DNA of 20,246 nucleotides, from the NCBI GenBank assembly GCA_947481355.1, contig CANKGM010000011.1, forward strand, positions 1 through 20,246, in the 5' to 3' direction. Below are positions 14,501-20,246 of the stretch, in pieces. The DNA is from Chitinophagaceae bacterium (GTDB taxonomy: Bacteria; Bacteroidota; Bacteroidia; Chitinophagales; Chitinophagaceae). The translations under genes were made by a program, and so were the position numbers. The notes beneath the pieces were generated by a model. It did not search any database and was not told the origin of the DNA. It saw only the letters and a list, made by a program, of their open reading frames with translations. The stretch's first letter is position 1. The number at the start of each line of letters is the position of its first letter.

Positions 14501-15793
14501 CTAGTCCATTTCACTTTTGATCTGATCAGAAATCACAAAAAGTACTTTATCAATACGATGGCTATCCATATCTATGATTTCAAATGAAAATCCTTTCCAT
14601 TCAAATTTATCACCAGTAGAAGGTATACGTTCTAAGGTATGCAATATGAATCCTGCTAGTGTATCAAACTCTTGCTCTCCTTCATTCATCCAATCAGCCT
14701 TTTCGAATCGTGTAAGGAAATCGTAAAATGGTATTTGTGCATCAACTAAATATGATCCATCCTCTCTTGCAACAATTTCATAATCTTGAAGATCATGCTG
14801 AGGCAAGTCGCCAACGATGGCTTCCAACAAATCATTCAAAGTCACCAACCCTAGCAATGAACCATATTCATCAACAACAAAGCTGGTATGGATTTTCGTT
14901 TGCTTAAATTTTTCTAGTAATTGATAAGGACTGATATTTTCAGGAACGAACAAGGGCGTTTTCATAACATCTTTAAATAACACATCATCTGGCGTCACGT
15001 ACATGTCTTTAACAGAAACAATCCCTTTTACATTATCAATATCCTTTTCACAAATAGGATATACTGAATGTGGCTCTTTAAGTATCTTTTCTCGAATTTG
15101 ATTTTCATTGTCATTTACATCGAACCAAATAACATCACTTCGATGGGTCATCAATGAAGTAATATTTCGATCACCTAAATGAAATACACGTTGAATGATT
15201 TCATGTTCTGCATCCTCAATGGCACCATGTTCGCTACCTTCGGTGATGATTGCTTTAATTTCTTCCTCAGTAACCTGATCTTCTCCAACACGAACCCGAA
15301 ACAATTTCATTATAAATGTTGTGGTATTCGTAAGTAACCAAACAAACGGATGAACTACTAATGCAATCAATCGCATTGGCGCTGCCACGTTTTTAGCAAT
15401 TTTTTCAGGACTAGTCATGCCTAAGCGCTTTGGCACCAATTCACCAAAAACGAGCGAGAAGAAGGTGATGACAACAACAACAAAAGCAGTTGCTAGGCCT
15501 AAGCTATATTTAGCCAACAAGGGTATTGTTGAAAAATAACCAGACACATCATCCACGATTTTATCACCACTAAAAATACCCGTAAGGATACCGATAGTCG
15601 TAATTCCTATTTGTATAGTAGACAAAAATGAATCAGGCTTTTGTGCTAACAATAGTGCCTGCTTAGCCCGTAAGTCACCTTTATTAGCTTGCGCCTCCAA
15701 TCTAGCTTTTCGGGCTGAAACCAATGCGATTTCAGTCATTGAAAAAAAGCCATTAATTAGAATAAGACAGAATAAGATCAAAATTTCGTTCAT
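14501..15793 (-). CDS. CNNM/CorC (hemolysin C-like) family membrane protein with CBS domains
   Basis: 430 residues from the ATG at 15793. The frame stays open 28 codons further upstream, but that stretch lies inside the PAP2 gene and breaks the membrane start, so it is rejected. The order is a DUF21/CNNM transmembrane domain (about 1-190, with NGFFSMTEIALVSARKARLE and FGELVPKRLG), two CBS domains (about 205-330, SLMTHRSDVIWFD and TSFVVDEYGSLLGLVTLNDL), and a CorC/HlyC C-terminal domain (about 345-425, DTLAGFILHTLERIP). Family members are tied to Mg or Co efflux in the inner membrane; older 'hemolysin' names are misleading. Its ATG overlaps the PAP2 stop (ATGA), and the SDR gene begins 15 bases after its stop. 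Confidence 0.92.
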   Translation of the reverse strand: MNEILILFCLILINGFFSMTEIALVSARKARLEAQANKGDLRAKQALLLAQKPDSFLSTIQIGITTIGILTGIFSGDKIVDDVSGYFSTIPLLAKYSLGLATAFVVVVITFFSLVFGELVPKRLGMTSPEKIAKNVAAPMRLIALVVHPFVWLLTNTTTFIMKLFRVRVGEDQVTEEEIKAIITEGSEHGAIEDAEHEIIQRVFHLGDRNITSLMTHRSDVIWFDVNDNENQIREKILKEPHSVYPICEKDIDNVKGIVSVKDMYVTPDDVLFKDVMKTPLFVPENISPYQLLEKFKQTKIHTSFVVDEYGSLLGLVTLNDLLEAIVGDLPQHDLQDYEIVAREDGSYLVDAQIPFYDFLTRFEKADWMNEGEQEFDTLAGFILHTLERIPSTGDKFEWKGFSFEIIDMDSHRIDKVLFVISDQIKSEMD

Positions 15794-16398
15794 ACAATAT
15801 AATGGTGTAAAGATAAGCTCTGTTGGGCTATTCGTGCTGCAATCCACCCAAAACCACATCCCAAAAGTCCTCCACACAGCACATCAGAAGGATAATGTAC
15901 CCCTACATAGACCTGTGAAAATGAAATAAACGCTGCCCAAATGAACAAAAGCGAGAAATACGAAGAGAATCTCCTAAATGTAATATAGACATATGTTGCA
16001 AACGCAAAATGATTCATTGCGTGGGAAGAAGTGAAACTCCCATTTGCGCCACAATATTTAGCCAAAAGATTTATATGATACATCATATAGGGGTCTCTAC
16101 ATGGCCTTGGTCTATTAAAATAGCTTTTGATAAAAAAACTACTGATTAAATCTGAAATGGAAATAAGGGTTATACCGCCAAGTATCCACCACCATGCTGT
16201 TTTGCGTAGGTGTATAAAAGCAAATACAATAATGAAGACATATAATGGAACATGAAAAATTGACTCTCGCATAAACAGTGTCAATACATCCAGCAATGGA
16301 GAAGAAAGATCCTTATTAACCCATACCATCAAGCGGTAATCAACTTGCAAAATTTTATCAAATAGTGAAGTTGGCGCTGACTGCAAAAGACATGACAT
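15790..16398 (-). CDS. PAP2-family membrane phosphatase
   Basis: 202 residues from the ATG at 16398-16396. A start 13 codons further upstream is possible but would lie before the -7 box at 16410-16403. Several membrane segments carry the PAP2 motifs: KSYFNRPRP (KxxxxxxRP), SFTSSHAMNHF in place of PSGH, and SQVYVGVHYPSD in place of SRxxxxxHxxxD. The catalytic His residues are kept, but the phosphate-contacting Arg of the third motif is Gln. Relatives remove phosphate from undecaprenyl pyrophosphate, phosphatidylglycerophosphate or lipid A at the outer face of the inner membrane. The substrate here is unknown. It is first in the minus-strand run and overlaps the CorC-type gene by 4 bases. Confidence 0.9.
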   Translation of the reverse strand: MSCLLQSAPTSLFDKILQVDYRLMVWVNKDLSSPLLDVLTLFMRESIFHVPLYVFIIVFAFIHLRKTAWWWILGGITLISISDLISSFFIKSYFNRPRPCRDPYMMYHINLLAKYCGANGSFTSSHAMNHFAFATYVYITFRRFSSYFSLLFIWAAFISFSQVYVGVHYPSDVLCGGLLGCGFGWIAARIAQQSLSLHHYIV

Positions 16399-16402
16399 AG
16401 TA

Positions 16403-16410
16403 CAAAAATA
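16403..16410 (-). promoter_or_regulatory. -7 promoter box of the five-gene PAP2-to-pyrF run
   Basis: TATTTTTG on the minus strand is a TAnnTTTG match and ends 4 bases before the ATG at 16398, so the first message may be leaderless. A TTG exists at 16437-16435 but 24 bases away, longer than usual. Confidence 0.5.
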
Positions 16411-16515
16411 AGAAGTATTTAAGCAGATAGTTGGCAAAGAAATATATCAATCAGTAATATACTTGGTTTTATAACACTAATGCCCAATTTAATCGATGAA
16501 ACCATCTTTTTTTTG

Positions 16516-16523
16516 TAAATTTG
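16516..16523 (+). promoter_or_regulatory. -7 promoter box of the phosphohexomutase gene
   Basis: TAAATTTG matches TAnnTTTG and ends 19 bases before the GTG start at 16543. No TTG is seen at the -33 distance. Confidence 0.5.
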
Positions 16524-16542
16524 ACTACCTAAAAACTCACCT

Positions 16543-17925
16543 GTGGCATTGATTAAAAGCATATCTGGAATTAGAGGAACAATTGGAGGAAAACCTGGCG
16601 AATCTCTTTCGCCATTGGATGTTGTCTTGTATACTTCTGCCTTTGGAAGAAGCATTATCGCATCAAAAAATAAAAAAGTAGTAGTTGGCAGGGACGGTAG
16701 AATTAGTGGCCCTATGATTGCTCAACTTGTTACCCAAACTCTTGTGTCAATTGGAGCAGAAGTCATAGACCTTGGTCTCTCAACCACCCCTACCGTTGAA
16801 TTTGCCGTAACTGCCGAAAATGCAGCAGGAGGAATAATCATTACAGCTAGCCACAATCCTAAAGAATGGAATGCACTAAAATTACTCAATGAAAAAGGAG
16901 AGTTTATTAGTGCCGCTGATGGAGCTAAAATTTTAGCTGATGCAGAACAAGGAAATTTACATTTTGAAACAGTAGACAACCTAGGATCAATTACATATAA
17001 CGACTCTTACCTAGAAAAACACATTGAGGCAATCCTTCAATACGAGCTCGTAAACAAAAAAAGTATTGCGGAAAAAAAATTGAAGATTGTTGTAGATGCC
17101 ATTAATAGTACAGGAGCAATTTTTGTACCGGCATTGCTTAATAAATTAGGCATCCCAGATACACATATTATTCTACTAAACGGAGAAGTGAATGGAAAAT
17201 TTGCACATAATCCAGAGCCACTTCCTCAACACCTAGGTCAATTGAGCGATGCTGTGATTAGCCATAAAGCAGATATTGGCATTTCCGTCGATCCTGACGT
17301 AGATCGATTAGTGCTGGTTTGTGAAGATGGTTCAATGTTTGGCGAAGAGTATACTTTAGTAGCTGTAGCTGATTATGTATTGAGTAAACGAAAAGGAAAC
17401 ACTGTTAGCAACCTTTCTTCCTCAAAAGCATTAAAAGATATTACAGAAAAACACCAAGGCCAATACTACCCTGCTGCAGTGGGAGAAGTAAATGTTGTTG
17501 CCAAAATGAAAGAAGTAAATGCTGTGATTGGTGGCGAAGGTAATGGTGGAATCATCGTGCCCGACTTTCACTATGGCAGGGATGCATTAATAGGTATCGC
17601 GCTAATCCTTTCGCACCTAGCTGAATCAAAGAAAAGCCTCAAGCAATTAAGAAATAGCTACCCAGACTATTACATCAGTAAGAATAAAATAGAATTGAAT
17701 ATTGGAGTAGACCTACAAGCTATTTTCAACCAGCTTAAAACAAAGTACAAATCAAATCCTATTAATACAATCGATGGCTTGCGTATTGAATTTGACAACG
17801 ATTGGGTTCACCTCAGAGCAAGCAATACAGAACCTATCATACGAATCTATGCTGAGAGTAATTTTGAGAGGACTGCCGACAATATTGCGAATAGGCTAAT
17901 CAAAGACATTCAAGAATTCTGTTAA
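16543..17925 (+). CDS. glmM: Phosphoglucosamine mutase / phosphohexomutase
   Basis: Alpha-D-phosphohexomutase, 460 residues. The phosphoserine loop TASHNP (101-106, Ser103), the metal loop DPDVDRL (250-256), the sugar-specificity loop GGEGNGG (330-336) and the phosphate-binding RASNTEP (424-430) are all intact. GEGNGG, with GRDALIG following, is the form found in archaeal and Bacteroidota phosphoglucosamine mutases rather than the GEMSGH of PMM/PGM. I therefore favour interconversion of glucosamine-6-phosphate and glucosamine-1-phosphate for cell-wall precursors, while phosphoglucomutase or phosphomannomutase activity stays possible. The start is GTG (16543-16545), read as GTG GCA TTG. It is divergent from the PAP2 gene and followed by the cysteine desulfurase with its own promoter box. 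Confidence 0.88.
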   Translation: MALIKSISGIRGTIGGKPGESLSPLDVVLYTSAFGRSIIASKNKKVVVGRDGRISGPMIAQLVTQTLVSIGAEVIDLGLSTTPTVEFAVTAENAAGGIIITASHNPKEWNALKLLNEKGEFISAADGAKILADAEQGNLHFETVDNLGSITYNDSYLEKHIEAILQYELVNKKSIAEKKLKIVVDAINSTGAIFVPALLNKLGIPDTHIILLNGEVNGKFAHNPEPLPQHLGQLSDAVISHKADIGISVDPDVDRLVLVCEDGSMFGEEYTLVAVADYVLSKRKGNTVSNLSSSKALKDITEKHQGQYYPAAVGEVNVVAKMKEVNAVIGGEGNGGIIVPDFHYGRDALIGIALILSHLAESKKSLKQLRNSYPDYYISKNKIELNIGVDLQAIFNQLKTKYKSNPINTIDGLRIEFDNDWVHLRASNTEPIIRIYAESNFERTADNIANRLIKDIQEFC

Positions 17926-17936
17926 GCCATAATTAG

Positions 17937-17944
17937 TATATTTG
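17937..17944 (+). promoter_or_regulatory. -7 promoter box of the cysteine desulfurase gene
   Basis: TATATTTG is a full match to TAnnTTTG, 11 bases after the phosphohexomutase stop and ending 23 bases before the ATG at 17968. It suggests the desulfurase can be transcribed alone. Confidence 0.6.
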
Positions 17945-17967
17945 CAGCTCACGGAAGGCAATAGATT

Positions 17968-19095
17968 ATGGCGTCTAGAATATACTTTGATAACGCAGCT
18001 ACTACAGCGATAGACCCCATTGTACTTGAGGCAATGATGCCTTTTTTCACCAATCATTTTGGTAACCCTTCCTCCATCTACTCGTATGGGAGGGAGACTA
18101 GAAACGCAATTGAAAAATCAAGAAAATCAGTTGCTGAGATATTATCAGCACATCCTTCAGAAATTTTTTTCACAAGTGGTGGCACTGAGAGTAGCAATAC
18201 TGCAATTAACGCAGCTTTAAGAGACTTAGGATGCACTAGAATTATTACCTCTAAAATTGAGCACCACGCTACACTACATACCTGTGTTTTCTTAGCACAT
18301 AAATACAATATCCCTATTGAATATGTTGAGCTATTGCCAGATGGTCATGTTGACTTAATCGACCTGGAAAAAAGACTAGCTAGCAGTACGAATAAAACAT
18401 TAGTTAGTTTAATGCATGCCAACAATGAGATTGGAAACATAACAGACATCAATCAGGTTGGAGCATTAGCCAAAAACTACCAAGCGGTATTCCATGCTGA
18501 TACAGTTCAAACGGTTGGACATTTTCCTATTAATTTAAACACAACTCACGTAGATTTCATAACAGGCGCAGCCCATAAGTTTCACGGTCCAAAAGGTGTC
18601 GGAATATTATACATCAATTCCTCGACTCAAATACCTCCACTGATTCATGGAGGTGGGCAAGAGAGAAATATGCGGGCAGGAACAGAAAACATTTATGGCA
18701 TTGTTGGATTTGCCAAGGCACTTGAATTAGCTACAGCTAATCATCAAACAGATAGCACCTATATAGCAAGCATAAAATCATACCTTCAAGATTCGTTAAT
18801 AGAAAAAATTAGCGGCGTCACATTCAACGGCGATCAAGCTGGTAATGCCTTATACACTGTGCTGAATGTAGGCTTCCCTAAAAACGAAAAATCAGAAATG
18901 CTTCTATTAAACCTTGATGTAAATAATATTTGTGTATCAGGAGGAAGTGCCTGCAGCAGTGGCGCTGATCAAGGATCTCATGTTATTCAAGCAATTGGAA
19001 ACAACGAAAAAATGAATGTTCGTTTTTCATTCAGCAAGTTGAACACAAAAGAGGAAGTAGACGTCCTAATGAATTTATTAATAGACCTTGTGTAA
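17968..19095 (+). CDS. Cysteine desulfurase, IscS/NifS class
   Basis: PLP enzyme that takes sulfur from L-cysteine as an enzyme persulfide, leaving alanine. It serves iron-sulfur cluster assembly or tRNA thiolation. 375 residues. Signatures are FDNAATTAID at the N-terminus, TSGGTESSNTAI (69-80), the PLP-stacking His in IEHHATLH (97-104), the PLP aspartate region HADTVQTVG, the PLP lysine Lys204 in AAHKFHGPKG, RAGTEN (236-241) and the persulfide Cys329 in SGGSACSSGA. The extended catalytic-cysteine loop marks the IscS/NifS group rather than SufS. No iscU, iscA or mnmA is adjacent, so the recipient of the sulfur is not shown. Confidence 0.95.
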   Translation: MASRIYFDNAATTAIDPIVLEAMMPFFTNHFGNPSSIYSYGRETRNAIEKSRKSVAEILSAHPSEIFFTSGGTESSNTAINAALRDLGCTRIITSKIEHHATLHTCVFLAHKYNIPIEYVELLPDGHVDLIDLEKRLASSTNKTLVSLMHANNEIGNITDINQVGALAKNYQAVFHADTVQTVGHFPINLNTTHVDFITGAAHKFHGPKGVGILYINSSTQIPPLIHGGGQERNMRAGTENIYGIVGFAKALELATANHQTDSTYIASIKSYLQDSLIEKISGVTFNGDQAGNALYTVLNVGFPKNEKSEMLLLNLDVNNICVSGGSACSSGADQGSHVIQAIGNNEKMNVRFSFSKLNTKEEVDVLMNLLIDLV

Positions 19096-19153
19096 GCACC
19101 CTTTTAGTTTTATTATCTCATTCATTAAAAAATCATTTTAAAAGAACAGCATC

Positions 19154-20194
19154 ATGACATACAAAGTCAATCAGAAAACCCTAAGCATAACATTGCGATC
19201 ATTTATCATCCTACTTTTAATCAACTTATTTTTGGTTAACGACATAAATGCACAAGACAATACATGGGCCGAAAAACTTGGATTTCCGAAGGGTAAAAAA
19301 ATTGTAATCCTACATGTTGATGATGTAGGAATGAGTGTTGAATCAAATGAAGGAGCAATTCAAAGTATGACCAATGGGGTTGCAAACTCTTGCTCCATCA
19401 TGATGCCTTGCCCATGGGTATCCGGCTACTTCCACTTTTTGAAAGATAATCCCGAAACAGACGCAGGTCTGCATTTAACCTTAACATCTGAATGGAATGA
19501 CTATCGTTGGGGGCCACTCAGTGGTAAAAAAAATGTTCCAGGCTTAGTAGATTCTGAAGGTGCATTATGGGGAACAGTTGAAGAGGTTGTTGAACATGCC
19601 TCCCCAGATGAAGTAGAACAAGAGATAAAAGCACAAATAGATCGATGCCTTACCATGGGATTTACACCAACTCATTTAGATTCACACATGGGTACGCTGT
19701 TTGCCACCCCTGCATTTATCCAACGTTATGTAAAAGTTGGGATCGAATATGGTATACCAATCATGTTCCCAGCAGGGCATAATACACTCATTGCAGATGA
19801 ATTAAAATCAACTGCAGCAGACATGAAGATGGCAAAGGAGGTAGGAATAGCCCTATGGAATGCTGGTCTTCCTGTTATAGATGACCTTCATAACACTAGC
19901 TATTCGTTGAAATTACCCAATGGAGCAAAACCTACTACTGGTAATATTAGAAAAAATAAAACAGCCTTTTACATCAATGCGCTCAAAGAGGTTAAGCCAG
20001 GTATCACCTACATGATCATGCATTGTAATACTCCGTCTGAACATTTTGGAAAAATTTCAGGATCTGGCCAAACGAGAACAGGTGATTACCTTGCTATGAC
20101 GGATCCTAAACTTAGAAAATTCATTGCAGACGAAGGCATCATACTTACAACCATGAAAGAACTGATGGAAAGAAGAAAAAAAATCAAGAACTAA
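19154..20194 (+). CDS. Exported YdjC/ChbG-family carbohydrate deacetylase-like protein
   Basis: 346 residues. A signal peptide (about 1-33, basic start, then SFIILLLINLFLVND, cleavage near INAQ) predicts export. The mature part is a YdjC/ChbG TIM-barrel deacetylase: VILHVDDVGMS with the metal-site Asp pair 56-57, GLHLTL with His107, and THLDSHMGT with His174 and His178. Characterised relatives remove an acetyl group from diacetylchitobiose (ChbG) or act in hopanoid synthesis (HpnK), but those are cytoplasmic. An exported version more likely trims glycans at the envelope or outside the cell. No glycan-uptake genes are in view. It starts 58 bases after the cysteine desulfurase with no clear promoter or terminator between them. 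Confidence 0.88.
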   Translation: MTYKVNQKTLSITLRSFIILLLINLFLVNDINAQDNTWAEKLGFPKGKKIVILHVDDVGMSVESNEGAIQSMTNGVANSCSIMMPCPWVSGYFHFLKDNPETDAGLHLTLTSEWNDYRWGPLSGKKNVPGLVDSEGALWGTVEEVVEHASPDEVEQEIKAQIDRCLTMGFTPTHLDSHMGTLFATPAFIQRYVKVGIEYGIPIMFPAGHNTLIADELKSTAADMKMAKEVGIALWNAGLPVIDDLHNTSYSLKLPNGAKPTTGNIRKNKTAFYINALKEVKPGITYMIMHCNTPSEHFGKISGSGQTRTGDYLAMTDPKLRKFIADEGIILTTMKELMERRKKIKN

Positions 20195-20200
20195 ATTGAG

Positions 20201-20245
20201 CTAGTTTATTTTCTTCTTGATATCATTCAAAATATTCAATGCATC
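20201..20245 (-). CDS. Possible C-terminal end of a minus-strand gene (partial)
   Basis: One minus-strand frame enters from the right edge and reads DALNILNDIKKKIN before a TAG at 20203-20201. The lysine-rich, helical-looking end is plausible for a real C-terminus, and its position 6 bases beyond the deacetylase stop would make a normal convergent pair. Fourteen codons are too few for any family call. Confidence 0.35.
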   Translation of the reverse strand, partial: DALNILNDIKKKIN

Positions 20246-20246
20246 C

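Noticed and set aside
15794..15877. A 28-codon upstream extension of the CorC-type protein.
   Set aside because: It lies wholly inside the PAP2 gene in another frame and puts non-membrane residues ahead of the natural membrane start MNEILILF. The ATG at 15793 gives a normal ATGA overlap.

Overview
The window looks like an ordinary chromosomal stretch from a member of the Bacteroidota. The DNA is AT-rich, most starts lack a Shine-Dalgarno sequence, and TAnnTTTG boxes (the Bacteroidota -7 promoter element) sit just upstream of many starts. The gene set also fits: an ACT-domain prephenate dehydratase next to an aminotransferase, a DeaD-type helicase, a GEGNGG-type phosphohexomutase, and a sigma factor followed directly by a zinc-less anti-sigma protein. 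I place it near the Chitinophagales/Sphingobacteriales with low confidence. I see no mobile element, CRISPR array, tRNA or rRNA, and no gene-free stretch over 300 bases.

Region 1 (1-3366, minus strand): a 58-residue Ala/Thr/Asp lipoprotein with its own terminator, a DEAD-box RNA helicase, then an aromatic amino acid operon (prephenate dehydratase, then an aminotransferase that runs off the left edge with an ATGA overlap). Ahead of the operon is a complete translation-controlled attenuator: a promoter, a 23-codon leader peptide with seven consecutive Phe/Tyr codons, mutually exclusive RNA hairpins, and a terminator ending just before the dehydratase start. This is the strongest finding.

Region 2 (3424-5171, plus): a 9-bp dyad, then an ECF-like sigma factor joined (TAA/ATG) to a membrane protein that fuses an anti-sigma-like cytoplasmic segment to a predicted periplasmic trypsin-like protease. 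Together they look like a two-gene envelope-stress sensor.

Region 3 (5216-11596, both strands): single genes, namely a sugar nucleotidyltransferase, an ACC deaminase/D-cysteine desulfhydrase-like PLP enzyme, two secreted proteins of unknown function, lipB, an RluD-type pseudouridine synthase and an SGNH hydrolase. Convergent pairs are packed tightly, some with overlapping 3' ends.

Region 4 (11584-16398, minus): a compact five-gene run of PAP2 phosphatase, CNNM/CorC-type CBS protein, atypical SDR, kynureninase and pyrF, with gaps from -4 to 15 bases. Kynureninase points to tryptophan/kynurenine catabolism; the SDR lacks the usual YxxxK.

Region 5 (16543-20246, mainly plus): a phosphoglucosamine/phosphohexose mutase, an IscS/NifS cysteine desulfurase, an exported YdjC/ChbG-type deacetylase, and possibly the last codons of a minus-strand gene at the right edge.
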